Assembly: GCF_001718695.1 (NCBI RefSeq)
Contig: NZ_CP013421.1
Location: 1,165,848 to 1,229,847 of the forward strand
Direction of reading: 5' to 3'
Length of the DNA stretch: 64,000 nucleotides
DNA from: Burkholderia ubonensis
GTDB lineage: Bacteria; Pseudomonadota; Gammaproteobacteria; Burkholderiales; Burkholderiaceae
Below, in pieces: positions 17,238-26,176 of the stretch (the stretch's first letter is position 1; the number at the start of each line of letters is the position of its first letter). The position numbers and the translations under genes are program-made. The notes below the pieces were generated by a model. That model was not told the origin of the DNA and ran no database searches. It saw only the letters and a program-made list of their open reading frames with translations.

Positions 17238-18563
17238 ATGTCCCCTCCGCTGCGCCATATAGAAACTTCGCCCACGCTGCCGGCCGCGGCCGATGTCGTC
17301 GTGATCGGCGGCGGAATCATCGGCGTCTTCACTGCGTACTACCTGGCCCGGCGCGGGGTGTCGGTCGCGCTGGTCGAGAAGGGGCGAATCGGGGCCGAGC
17401 AGTCGAGCCGCAACTGGGGCTGGTGCCGGCAGCAGAACCGTGACGAGCGTGAATTGCCGATGGCGAGCAAGAGCATCGATCTGTGGGAACGATTCGCCGC
17501 CGAATCCGGCGAAGACACGGGCTTTCATCGCTGCGGGCTGCTGTATCTGAGCAATGACGAGGCCGAGCTGTCCCGCTGGGCCAGTTGGGGCGACTTCGCG
17601 AAGACCGCGGGCGTGACGACGTACATGCTCGACAGCAAGCAAGCGGGCGAGCGCGGGCGCGCAACCGGGCGGCCGTGGAAAGGCGGCGTTTTCTCGCCGA
17701 GCGACGGCACGGCCGATCCGGGCAAGGCCGCGCCGGCCGTGGCAGCCGCACTGATGAAGCTCGGCGGCAGCGTCCACCAGCACTGCGCGGCTCGCGGCAT
17801 CGAACTCGAGGGCGGGCGCGTCGGCGGCGTCGTCACGGAAGCCGGCGTGATCAAGACCAGGACGGTCGTGCTCGCCGGTGGCGCGTGGGCGTCGTCGTTC
17901 TGCCGCCAGCTCGGCGTCCGTTTTCCACAGGCGTCGATCCGCCAGTCGATCCTGAGCGTGTCGCCGGTCGAACAGCGCTTGCCGGATGCGCTGTACACCT
18001 CGGGCGTGTCCGTTACGCGCCGCGGCGATGGACGCTACGCACTCGCCATCAGCGGCCGCGCGCGCGTGGACGTGACGCCGCAGTTCCTGCGATTCGCCCC
18101 GCAGTTCGTGCCGATGTTCGCGAAGCGCTGGCGCAACCTTCTTCCGGGCGGCCTCGAAGGCATGCGCGGCGGCCACGAAACGCTCAAGCGGTGGCGGCTC
18201 GATGCGCCGACCCCGATGGAGGCGGTGCGCATTCTGGATCCGAAGCCCGATATGCGGACGGTCACCGAAACGTACCGCCGTGCCGTCGAACTGCTGCCCG
18301 AACTTCGCGAAGCGACGATCACGCACGCATGGGCGGGGTTCGTCGACAGCACGCCGGATGGCGTCCCGGGCATCGGCGAAGTGCCGGGCGTGCCGGGATT
18401 GATCCTGGCGGCGGGTTTTTCCGGGCACGGTTTCGGCATTGGCCCGGGCGCCGGTCACTTGATCGCGGATCTTGCCACGGGCGCGCAACCGATCGTGGAC
18501 CCGATGCCGTATCGGCCGAGCCGGTTCGGCGATTCCGCATGGGGCAAGGTTGCCGATTTCTAG
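17238..18563 (+). CDS. FAD-dependent oxidoreductase (DAO/DadA-like)
   Basis: 441 aa from the ATG at 17238. The N-terminal FAD motif is VVVIGGGIIGVFTAYYLARRG, then EQSSRNWGWCRQQ, a block typical of D-amino-acid or sarcosine-type oxidoreductases in proteobacterial amine clusters. The C-terminal part has WAGFVDSTPDGVPGIG and GFSGHGFGIGPGAG, which contact the flavin. It directly follows the bicupin gene (2 bp gap). The probable reaction is oxidative deamination of an amino acid or N-alkyl amino acid. The substrate is not determined by sequence. Confidence 0.85.
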   Translation: MSPPLRHIETSPTLPAAADVVVIGGGIIGVFTAYYLARRGVSVALVEKGRIGAEQSSRNWGWCRQQNRDERELPMASKSIDLWERFAAESGEDTGFHRCGLLYLSNDEAELSRWASWGDFAKTAGVTTYMLDSKQAGERGRATGRPWKGGVFSPSDGTADPGKAAPAVAAALMKLGGSVHQHCAARGIELEGGRVGGVVTEAGVIKTRTVVLAGGAWASSFCRQLGVRFPQASIRQSILSVSPVEQRLPDALYTSGVSVTRRGDGRYALAISGRARVDVTPQFLRFAPQFVPMFAKRWRNLLPGGLEGMRGGHETLKRWRLDAPTPMEAVRILDPKPDMRTVTETYRRAVELLPELREATITHAWAGFVDSTPDGVPGIGEVPGVPGLILAAGFSGHGFGIGPGAGHLIADLATGAQPIVDPMPYRPSRFGDSAWGKVADF

Positions 18564-18705
18564 GCCGACGCCGGCGGCGTGACGACGCTGCGCATCGTCA
18601 CGCGCCGTTCGCGCAGGCAGACGATACGACACGGTGCGACGCGATGCGACGCGAACAATGCGCACCATGCCTCGCGGCATGGTGCGGCCGACAATGGAGT
18701 GCGTG

Positions 18706-19983
18706 ATGCGTTTCGGTTCCTATTGGCTCGATACGTCCGAGCCCTTCGCGAGCCGCTCGCCTGAGCTGCCGGACGGAATGTGCGACGTGGCGGTCGTGGG
18801 CGGCGGGATCACCGGTTCGGCGGCCGCGCTCGCGCTCGCGAAGAAGGGCGCGCGTGTGGTGGTGTGCGAAGCCGGCACCGTCGGGCACGCCGCGTCGGGC
18901 CGCAACGGCGGCATGTGCAACAACGGCTTCGCGCAGGACTACGCGATGCTGTCGCAGCGCATCGGCGCCGAGCTGGCGAACCGGCTCTATCAGGCGTTCG
19001 ACGCGGGCGTCGACATGGTCGAGCGTCTGGTCGAAGAAGAGTCGATCGATTGCGATTTCGTGCGACGCGGCAAGCTCAAGCTCGCGGCGAAGCCCGCGCA
19101 CTACGACAAGCTCGTGCGCAGCCAGGCGCTGCTCGCCGCGAACGTCGATCGCGACACGCGCATCGTGACCAGGGCGCAGCTGCGCGACGAGATCGGATCG
19201 AGCCGCTACCACGGCGGCTTGCTGTTCGAGAAGAGCGCCGGGATGCACGTCGGCCGGTATGTGCGCGGCCTCGCCAACGCCGCGCAGGCGCGCGGCGCGC
19301 ACGTCGTCGAACATGCGCCGGTGCTCGGGATGAAGCGCGACGCAGGCGGCGCATACGCGCTGCGCACGCCGCTCGGCGAGATCCGCGCGCGTCAGGTGCT
19401 GCTCGCGAGCGGGATCTCGCAGGTGGGGCCGTTCGGTTGGATCCGGCGCAGGATCGTGCCGGTCGGCGCGTTCATCATCGTCACCGAGCCGCTGCCGCGC
19501 GAACTGCTCGACCGCCTGCTGCCGACCCGCCGGATGGTCACCGACACCAAGAACTTCGTGAATTTCTTCCGCGTGACGCCGGATCACCGGATGCTGTTCG
19601 GCGGGCGCGCGCGTTTCGCCACCTCGAACCCGCGTTCGGACGAAAAGAGCGGACTGATCCTGCGCCGTCAGATGGCCGCCGTGTTTCCCGAGCTGGCGAA
19701 CGTGCGCGTCGACTACTGCTGGGGCGGCATGGTCGACATGACCGCCGACCGGCTGCCGCGCGCCGGCGAGCGCGACGGCGTGTATTACTCGATGGGCTAC
19801 AGCGGCCACGGCACCCACATGGCCACGCTGATGGGGACGCTGATGGCCGAGATCATGGACGGACGCGCCGATCTCAACCCGTGGCAACGTTTCGACTGGC
19901 CGGCGATTCCCGGCCACTTCGGCAAACCGTGGTTTCTGCCGTTCGTCGGCGCATGGTATCGACTCAAGGACACCCTCCAATGA
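18706..19983 (+). CDS. Second PuuB-like FAD-dependent amine oxidoreductase
   Basis: 425 aa from the ATG at 18706, preceded by GGAG with a 6-bp spacing; the frame is open from 18634. The start MRFGSYWLDT aligns with the paralogue at 14420 over the whole length, with matching FAD motif (VVGGGITGSAAALALAKKG), SGRNGGMCNNGFAQDYA, FRVTPDHRMLFGGRARFA and YYSMGYSGHG. The last four bases overlap the aldehyde dehydrogenase start (ATGA), so oxidation to an aldehyde and its further oxidation are coupled, as in the PuuB-PuuC pair of putrescine degradation. This coupling is the best evidence for the amine-oxidase role. Confidence 0.87.
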   Translation: MRFGSYWLDTSEPFASRSPELPDGMCDVAVVGGGITGSAAALALAKKGARVVVCEAGTVGHAASGRNGGMCNNGFAQDYAMLSQRIGAELANRLYQAFDAGVDMVERLVEEESIDCDFVRRGKLKLAAKPAHYDKLVRSQALLAANVDRDTRIVTRAQLRDEIGSSRYHGGLLFEKSAGMHVGRYVRGLANAAQARGAHVVEHAPVLGMKRDAGGAYALRTPLGEIRARQVLLASGISQVGPFGWIRRRIVPVGAFIIVTEPLPRELLDRLLPTRRMVTDTKNFVNFFRVTPDHRMLFGGRARFATSNPRSDEKSGLILRRQMAAVFPELANVRVDYCWGGMVDMTADRLPRAGERDGVYYSMGYSGHGTHMATLMGTLMAEIMDGRADLNPWQRFDWPAIPGHFGKPWFLPFVGAWYRLKDTLQ

Positions 19984-21449
19984 CTTCTTACGACCAATCA
20001 CCGGTCCGTCACCTGATGGAAGCTGGAAGGCTCGATCGCTTCTTTATCGACGGCGACTGGATTTTGCCTGACGGCGGCGACCGATTCGCGGTCGTCTGTC
20101 CGTCCACGGAAGACACGCTGTGCGAAATCCCGCTCGGCAACGCGCGCGACGCCGATCGCGCGGTGCAGGCCGCGCGCAACGCTTTCGAGCGCTGGGCCGC
20201 GACCTCGCCGCAGCAACGCGCCGCGCTGCTCGACCGCGTTTACGCGTTGCTACTGGAGCGCGCCGAACGGTTCGCCATGGCGCTCGCGATGGAAATGGGC
20301 GCGCCGATCAGCTACGCACGCGCTGCTCATGTGCCGCTCGCGGCCGAACATATCCGGGTCGCGCGCGACAATCTGGCCGGTTATCCGTTCCGGGCACGGC
20401 GCGGGACAACCGCGATCGTGCGTGAGCCGATCGGCGTCTGTGCGCTGATCACACCGTGGAACTGGCCGATCTATCAAATCACCGCGAAGGTCGGCCCGGC
20501 GCTCGCGGCAGGCTGCACGGTGGTGCTGAAACCCAGTGAGCTGTCGCCGCTCAGCGCGCTGCTGTTTGCGCAAGTGATCGCCGATGCGGGCGTGCCCGCG
20601 GGCGTGTTCAACCTGGTGGGCGGCAGTGGCACGGAAGTGGGCGCGTCGCTCGCGTCGCACCCGGAGGTCGACATGGTGTCGATCACCGGGTCGACGCGCG
20701 CCGGCGTGCTGGTTGCGCAAGCGGCGGCGCCGACCGTCAAGCGCGTCGCGCAGGAGCTTGGCGGCAAGTCGCCGAACATCGTATTGCCCGATGCGGACCT
20801 GCAGCGTGCCGTCGCGCCGGGCGTCGCCGCCGCGTTCCGGAACATGGGCCAGTCGTGCAGCGCGCCGACCCGGTTGATCGTGCCGCGCAGCGTCCTGGGC
20901 CGCGTCGAGGAACTGGCCGTCGCGGCCATGGAACGGATGGTGGTCGGCGATCCGTTCGCCGAGGCGACGACGCATGGCCCGCTGGCCAATCGCGCGCAGT
21001 TCGGCCGGGTCGCGCAGATGATCGACGCGGGCATCGACGAACGGGCGAAGCTGCTCGCCGGCGGCCCCGGGCGGCCGGCGGGATTCGATCGGGGCTTTTA
21101 TGCGCGGCCGACGATCTTTTCCGACGTCCGCACCGACATGACGATCGCGCAGCAGGAGATCTTCGGCCCGGTCCTCGCGATCCTTCCGTACGACACCATC
21201 GACGAAGCCGTCGCCATCGCGAACGACACGGTTTACGGGCTTGGCGCGCATGTGCAGGGCACCGACAAGGAACGTGCGCGCGCGGTGGCTGCGCGCATCC
21301 GGGCGGGGCAGGTGCACCTGAACTACCCGGTATGGGACCCTCAGGCTCCGTTCGGCGGGTACAAGCAGTCGGGCAACGGCCGCGAGTACGGGATCGAAGG
21401 GATGGAGGAGTACACGGAGATCAAGTCGATCCTGGGCTTCTACGACTGA
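19980..21449 (+). CDS. NAD-dependent aldehyde dehydrogenase
   Basis: 489 aa. It has the aldehyde dehydrogenase hallmarks ITPWNWPIYQI (Asn161), GSTRAGVLVAQ, Glu259 in QELGGKSPNIV and the nucleophile Cys293 in NMGQSCSAPTR, plus PFGGYKQSGNGREYG near the end. It overlaps the preceding PuuB-like oxidase gene by ATGA, so it probably oxidises the aldehyde made by that enzyme. The closest named functional analogue is PuuC (gamma-glutamyl-gamma-aminobutyraldehyde dehydrogenase), but the motifs do not fix the substrate. Confidence 0.88.
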   Translation: MTSYDQSPVRHLMEAGRLDRFFIDGDWILPDGGDRFAVVCPSTEDTLCEIPLGNARDADRAVQAARNAFERWAATSPQQRAALLDRVYALLLERAERFAMALAMEMGAPISYARAAHVPLAAEHIRVARDNLAGYPFRARRGTTAIVREPIGVCALITPWNWPIYQITAKVGPALAAGCTVVLKPSELSPLSALLFAQVIADAGVPAGVFNLVGGSGTEVGASLASHPEVDMVSITGSTRAGVLVAQAAAPTVKRVAQELGGKSPNIVLPDADLQRAVAPGVAAAFRNMGQSCSAPTRLIVPRSVLGRVEELAVAAMERMVVGDPFAEATTHGPLANRAQFGRVAQMIDAGIDERAKLLAGGPGRPAGFDRGFYARPTIFSDVRTDMTIAQQEIFGPVLAILPYDTIDEAVAIANDTVYGLGAHVQGTDKERARAVAARIRAGQVHLNYPVWDPQAPFGGYKQSGNGREYGIEGMEEYTEIKSILGFYD

Positions 21450-21478
21450 AGCCTTGGCCGCGCGACGTCCGCGCGGCG

Positions 21479-22705
21479 ATGCACAATCCCGACCGTCCAT
21501 CATCGAAGGTGTCGAACTTGGAACACGCCATCCTCTCCGAAGCGTCGCTGAGCGCGCATCGCGCCCACTGGGCGAGCCTGCGCCGCGATCTGCATGCGCA
21601 TCCCGAGTTGCGATTCGAGGAACGCAGGACGGCCGACGTCGTTGCCCGCGAGCTCGAAGATCTCGGCTATACGGTGTCGCGCGGGCTGGGCGGCACGGGC
21701 GTCGTCGCGAGCCTGCCCGGGGCGGACCCCGGGCGCGGAATCGTGCTCCGTGCGGATCTGGATGCGTTGCCGATCCAGGAAGCCAACGACTTCGCACACG
21801 CATCGTGCGCGCAAGGGGTCATGCACGCGTGCGGGCATGACGGGCATACCGTCATGTTGCTCGGGGCCGCACGCGTCATGAGGGGCCTGCCGCAGTTGCC
21901 TGGCACGGTTCATTTCGTGTTTCAGCCAGGAGAAGAGGGCGGCGCGGGCGCGCGGAAGATGATCGACGACGGGCTGTTCGAGCAATGCCCGACGGAAGCG
22001 GTATTCGGCATGCACAACTGGCCCGGTTTGCCGGCCGGGCATTTCGGGTTGCGCACGGGGCCGATCATGGCCGCGGGCTCCCGGTTCAGGATCACGGTAA
22101 CCGGCAAAGGCGCGCATGCGGCGCAGCCGCATCTGGGCGTCGATCCCGTCCCGCTCGCATGTTCGATGGTGCTGCAGTGTCAGACCATCGCTGCGCGGCA
22201 CAAGGATCCCGTGGATCCCGCCGTCATTTCCGTCTGCATGTTCCATGCGGGAACGACGGACAACGTCATTCCGGACAGCGCCGAGCTGCGCGGGACGATT
22301 CGCACGCTGTCGTCTGCACTGCAGCAACAGCTGCAGCGCGACGTCCAGCTCATGTGCGAGGGGCTGGCCCGCGCCCATGGCGCGCAAGTCGACGTCGAAT
22401 TTTTTCAGTACTACCCGGCGACGGTCAACACGCCGGCCGAGACCGCACTCTGCGAAGCGGTGATTCGCGAGACGTTCGGCGACGAACGCCTTTGCCCCGA
22501 CGTGCCGCCGAACATGACGTCCGAAGACTTCGGCTTCATGCTGGAGGAGCGCCCCGGCGCTTACGTGCTGATCGGCAATGCGCCGGCCGAAACGGGCGCG
22601 CCGGCGCTGCATCACCCGAAATACGATTTCAACGACGACATCATTCCGGCCGGCGTGCGCTACTGGGTGTCGCTGGCGCAGCGGTATTTCGCGCGCGCGG
22701 CGTGA
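21479..22705 (+). CDS. M20-family amidohydrolase (hippurate hydrolase type)
   Basis: 408 aa from the ATG at 21479; a TTG at 21518 behind AAGGTG is an alternative start. M20D motifs are present: MHACGHDGHTVMLLG, the catalytic FQPGEEGGAGA, MHNWPGLPAGHFG and the late HHPKYDFNDD. These zinc enzymes cleave N-acyl amino acids, releasing an acid and an amino acid. It follows the aldehyde dehydrogenase by 29 bp, so it is probably the last gene of the catabolic operon. It could hydrolyse an N-acylated (for example gamma-glutamyl or acetyl) intermediate or the imported substrate itself. Confidence 0.87.
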   Translation: MHNPDRPSSKVSNLEHAILSEASLSAHRAHWASLRRDLHAHPELRFEERRTADVVARELEDLGYTVSRGLGGTGVVASLPGADPGRGIVLRADLDALPIQEANDFAHASCAQGVMHACGHDGHTVMLLGAARVMRGLPQLPGTVHFVFQPGEEGGAGARKMIDDGLFEQCPTEAVFGMHNWPGLPAGHFGLRTGPIMAAGSRFRITVTGKGAHAAQPHLGVDPVPLACSMVLQCQTIAARHKDPVDPAVISVCMFHAGTTDNVIPDSAELRGTIRTLSSALQQQLQRDVQLMCEGLARAHGAQVDVEFFQYYPATVNTPAETALCEAVIRETFGDERLCPDVPPNMTSEDFGFMLEERPGAYVLIGNAPAETGAPALHHPKYDFNDDIIPAGVRYWVSLAQRYFARAA

Positions 22706-22725
22706 CGGTGCGCGGCTTCGAACGC

Positions 22726-22767
22726 GCCGCATTAAACGGCGGCTAACGAACGCTTAAGCGTGCGTTA
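22726..22767 (+). promoter_or_regulatory. Second copy of the operator-like block, upstream of the GNAT gene
   Basis: GCCGCATTAAACGGCGGCTA followed by ACGA matches the block at 16293 (21 of 24 bases). Its 12-bp spacer to GCGTTA is itself a perfect palindrome, ACGCTTAAGCGT (22750-22761). It lies 131 bp before the GNAT gene at 22899. A possible -10 element TATAGT follows at about 22791. Confidence 0.6.
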
Positions 22768-22898
22768 GCCACAGCAAACACGTCTGTTCCTATAGTGACC
22801 GCTGCGAACACGCCGCGCGATGTCGCCGGCGATACGGCAACACAGGCGCGGGCCGTCGTCCGTGCCGGCTCGACACACGACACAAGAGGGATCGCCCG

Positions 22899-23801
22899 AT
22901 GACACACGAACACGCGACCAACGCTGCCGCGCCGGCGACGGCGCTGCACTATCGACGCTTCACCGCCGCCGACGTGAGCGCGGCCCACGCGCTGTCGGTG
23001 GCGCTGCGCTGGCCGTTCCGGGCCGAAGACTGGCAGTTCTCCGCCGACACGTCGACCGCGTTCGTCGCCGAGGAGGACGGCGTGGTCATCGGTACGGCGA
23101 TGTGCTGGAAGTACGGCGCGGATCGCGCTGCGCTCGGACACGTGATCGTGTCGTCCGAGCACCAGGGGCGCGGCATCGGGCGCGCGCTGATGGAGATCGT
23201 GCTCGACGAGCTCGGGCCGCGCATCACCTTCCTGCACGCGACGCCGGCCGGCCAGCCGCTTTACGAAAAGCTCGGCTTCGCCGTGTGCGGCTCGCTGGAT
23301 CAGTTTCAAGGCAACGTCGAGCGGCCTGCCTCGCAGACGCTCGCCGACGGCGAGCGCCTGCGGGCCGCCACGCCGGGCGACCTGGATTGCCTGGTGGCGC
23401 TCGACACGCGCGCGTCCGGGCTCGGGCGCGCCGCGCTGCTGGCCGCATTGCTCGCGCGCGGCGAAGGCGTCGTGCTGGAGCGCGGCGGCGAGATCGCCGG
23501 CTTTGCGGTGCTGCGCCGCTTCGGCCGCGGCCACGTGATCGGCCCGGTCGTCGCGCCGCGTTCGCCCGACGATGCGCATGCGAAGGCGCTGATCGCGCAC
23601 TGGCTGCGCGCGCGCGACGGCGAATTCGTTCGCATCGACGTGCCGTCCGGCACCTGCCTGCCCGACTGGCTCCATGCGCAGGGCCTGAAGCGCGTCGACA
23701 CCTGCTCGAAGATGGTCCGCAACGCGCCTGCCGCGGCGCACGGCGCGCCGCACGATCCGGACTGCGGGCTGTACGCGCTCGTCAGCCAGGCGATGGTGTA
23801 A
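22899..23801 (+). CDS. GNAT-family N-acetyltransferase, paralogue of 6337-7197
   Basis: 300 aa. The GNAT acetyl-CoA loop is SSEHQGRGIGRALM, followed by TFLHATPAGQPLYEKLGF. The second half (GFAVLRRFGRGHVIGPVVAP) matches the paralogue at 6337. The substrate is unknown. GAGGGAT lies upstream of the ATG, and the gene is preceded by the same operator-like block as the catabolic operon, which suggests a shared regulator. It may modify the same class of amines. Confidence 0.83.
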   Translation: MTHEHATNAAAPATALHYRRFTAADVSAAHALSVALRWPFRAEDWQFSADTSTAFVAEEDGVVIGTAMCWKYGADRAALGHVIVSSEHQGRGIGRALMEIVLDELGPRITFLHATPAGQPLYEKLGFAVCGSLDQFQGNVERPASQTLADGERLRAATPGDLDCLVALDTRASGLGRAALLAALLARGEGVVLERGGEIAGFAVLRRFGRGHVIGPVVAPRSPDDAHAKALIAHWLRARDGEFVRIDVPSGTCLPDWLHAQGLKRVDTCSKMVRNAPAAAHGAPHDPDCGLYALVSQAMV

Positions 23802-23841
23802 CGCGCGTCCGGGCGCCGACGCGCAGACGGCATCGCGGCGG

Positions 23842-23870
23842 TGCCCGGCGGTGCCCAGCTCGCCGCCGGG
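23842..23870 (+). terminator. Candidate terminator hairpin after the GNAT gene
   Basis: Perfect 9-bp stem GCCCGGCGG / CCGCCGGGC with an 11-base loop, 41 bp after the GNAT stop. No T-tract follows, so it may be a weak or factor-dependent terminator or only a stable stem. Confidence 0.4.
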
Positions 23871-23938
23871 CCGACCGCATGCCGCACGCCATGTGCCGCG
23901 TGCCGCGATCGCCGCCGAACGCGATGATGACCGGCACA

Positions 23939-23955
23939 TTACAGTTTCGTCATCG
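23939..23955 (+). promoter_or_regulatory. Candidate response-regulator box upstream of the two-component operon
   Basis: ATTAC-N5-CGTCATC, with the same spacing as a site at 32808-32824 upstream of the RND efflux operon. It lies about 87 bp before the response-regulator ATG, as expected for autoregulation. Based on sequence match only. Confidence 0.45.
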
Positions 23956-24041
23956 ACGCTGCCGACGCATGCACGGAACGTCTCGCCATCGCCGTTTCCC
24001 GGTAACATCGCCGCATCTTTCCCCATGCGACGGAGCCGGCG

Positions 24042-24719
24042 ATGCGCATCCTGATAGTCGAAGACGAACCGAAGACGGGCGCGTACCTGAAGAAGGGTCT
24101 GGAGGAGTCCGGATTCAGCGTCGATCTCGCCAAAGACGGCGGTGAAGGGCTGATGCTCGCGCAGGAGGAGCGCTACGACGTGATCGTGCTCGACGTGATG
24201 CTGCCCGTGCTCGACGGCTGGGGCGTGCTCAAGCGGCTGCGCGACACGCACACCACGCCGGTGCTGTTCCTGACCGCGATGGACGACGTCGGCGACCGCG
24301 TGAAGGGCCTCGAGCTCGGCGCGGACGACTATCTCGCGAAGCCGTTCGATTTCGTCGAGCTGCTGGCCCGCATCCGCACGCTCGCGCGTCGCGGCCCGCC
24401 GCGCGAAACCGAGCATCTGGCGGTCGGCGATCTGGAGATCGACGTGGTGCGCCGCCGCGTGAAGCGCGGCGCCGTGCGGATCGACCTGACGCCGCGCGAA
24501 TTCTCGCTGCTGCAACTGCTCGCGCGCCGGCAGGGCGAGGTACTGAGCCGCACGCAGATCGCGTCCTACGTCTGGGACATGAATTTCAACAGCGATACGA
24601 ACGTCGTCGAAGTCGCGATCCGGCGCCTGCGCGCGAAGATCGACGACGCCTTCCCGGTGAAGCTGATCCATACGGTGCGGGGCGTCGGCTACGTGCTCGA
24701 ACCGAAGGACGACGCATGA
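24042..24719 (+). CDS. Heavy-metal-type OmpR-family response regulator
   Basis: 225 aa. The receiver domain has the acidic pocket EDEP (residues 7-10) and the phospho-acceptor Asp51 in IVLDVMLP, plus Lys near residue 101 in YLAKPFDF. The C-terminal winged helix is of the OmpR/PhoB type ([26 protein letters not shown] ending). The form [18 protein letters not shown] is characteristic of the CopR/CusR/IrlR subfamily that responds to copper or other stresses. Its last four bases overlap the sensor kinase (ATGA). The RND efflux operon lies convergently just beyond the kinase and is the likely target. Confidence 0.92.
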   Translation: MRILIVEDEPKTGAYLKKGLEESGFSVDLAKDGGEGLMLAQEERYDVIVLDVMLPVLDGWGVLKRLRDTHTTPVLFLTAMDDVGDRVKGLELGADDYLAKPFDFVELLARIRTLARRGPPRETEHLAVGDLEIDVVRRRVKRGAVRIDLTPREFSLLQLLARRQGEVLSRTQIASYVWDMNFNSDTNVVEVAIRRLRAKIDDAFPVKLIHTVRGVGYVLEPKDDA

Positions 24720-26176
24720 CGCGCTTGCGATCGCTGTCGGCGACGCTCGCGCTCGCGTTCGCCGCGACCACGCTCGCCGCGTTCGCGCTCGTCGGCGCGT
24801 ACGTGTACATGGGCCTCGAGCGGCAGGTGAACACGCAGGACGATCTCGACATCGTGCTGGCCGCGCGCCACACGCGCCGGCTCGCGGGCGAGCTCGAATC
24901 GCTCGACGCGGTGCGCGCGCACGCGGAGCGTCTGACGAGTCAGGTGCTCGGCAACGAGGCGCTGTCGATGGTCGTCCTCGACGCCAACGGCGACGTGCTG
25001 GTGCGCCACAACGTCCGGCTGAGCGCACCCGACGCGGCGCTCTACGACGCGCCGGGCGCACCGACCGACGCGCAGCTGCTGGCGCCCCGCGCCGTGCCGG
25101 TGCCCGACAACGAACGGATCACGGCCGAGCGGCTGCAGACATGGACGGTCGACGGCGGCACGCCGATGCGCGGCGTCGTGATCGCCGCGGCGCTCGGCGA
25201 TCACACGCCGATCCGCATCGCGATCGCGCGCAATATGCACGACCGCGCGCAGCTGCTCGACGGCTACCGAGACCGGCTGAAGGTTGCGGGAGCGGCAGGC
25301 GCGCTGTTCGCGCTGCTGTTCGGCTACTGGCTGATCCGCACGGCGCTTGCGCCGCTGCGCGAGATCGTCGCGAACACCGGCCGGATCACGGTCGACAAGC
25401 TCGACACGCGGCTCGACGCGTCGCGCGCGCCGCACGAGCTGCGCGCGCTGGTCGACGCGCAGAACGCGATGCTCGCGCGCCTGCAGCAGGCGTTCGCGCA
25501 CCTGTCGCAGTTCAGCGCGGATCTCGCGCACGACCTGCGTACGCCGCTGAACAACATGCGCGGCGCAACGGAAGTCGCGCTCGCGCGGCCGCGCTCGGCC
25601 GACGAATACCAGGCGCTGCTCGAATCGAACCTCGAGGAATACGACCGTCTCGCACGGATGATCGACAACGTGCTGTTTCTCGCGCGCGCCGAGCACCCGA
25701 GCTTCGTCACGCGGCAACGCGCGTTCGACGTGCGCGACGAACTCGATCGCATCGCCGAATACTTCGAGGGGCTCGCCGACGAAGCGGGCTCGACGGTGCG
25801 CGTCGAAGGGCACGGCCGGCTGACGGCCGACGTCGAGCTGTTCCGCCGCGCGATCGGCAACCTGCTCGCCAACGCGCTGCGCTACACGCCGGCCGGCGGC
25901 GTGATCACGCTGGCGGTCGACGAAACGGCGGACGCCGTGCAGGTCGTCGTCGCGAATCCGGGCGAGCCGATCGACGCGGCGCTGCTGCCGCGGATCTTCG
26001 ACCGGTTCGTGCGCGGCGACCCCGCGCGCAGCGGCGGTGCGCCGGGCGGCACGGCCGGGCTCGGCCTCGCGATCGTGCGCTCGGTGATGGAGCTGCACGG
26101 CGGCAGCGTGCGCGTCGAGAGCGACGCGCGCGGAACGCGTTTCATCCTCACGTTCAACCCGCCGCCGGCGGCGTGA
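24716..26176 (+). CDS. Sensor histidine kinase partner of the response regulator
   Basis: 486 aa. A transmembrane helix near residues 8-32, a periplasmic region to about 185, and a second membrane helix near 188-206 precede a HAMP-like segment. The HisKA box has His272 in [14 protein letters not shown]. The ATP-binding region shows the N box [12 protein letters not shown] and the G box [16 protein letters not shown]. The heavy-metal sensor kinase subfamily matches its regulator partner. Its 3' end overlaps the 3' end of the efflux lipoprotein gene by 23 bp in the convergent direction. Confidence 0.92.
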   Translation: MTRLRSLSATLALAFAATTLAAFALVGAYVYMGLERQVNTQDDLDIVLAARHTRRLAGELESLDAVRAHAERLTSQVLGNEALSMVVLDANGDVLVRHNVRLSAPDAALYDAPGAPTDAQLLAPRAVPVPDNERITAERLQTWTVDGGTPMRGVVIAAALGDHTPIRIAIARNMHDRAQLLDGYRDRLKVAGAAGALFALLFGYWLIRTALAPLREIVANTGRITVDKLDTRLDASRAPHELRALVDAQNAMLARLQQAFAHLSQFSADLAHDLRTPLNNMRGATEVALARPRSADEYQALLESNLEEYDRLARMIDNVLFLARAEHPSFVTRQRAFDVRDELDRIAEYFEGLADEAGSTVRVEGHGRLTADVELFRRAIGNLLANALRYTPAGGVITLAVDETADAVQVVVANPGEPIDAALLPRIFDRFVRGDPARSGGAPGGTAGLGLAIVRSVMELHGGSVRVESDARGTRFILTFNPPPAA

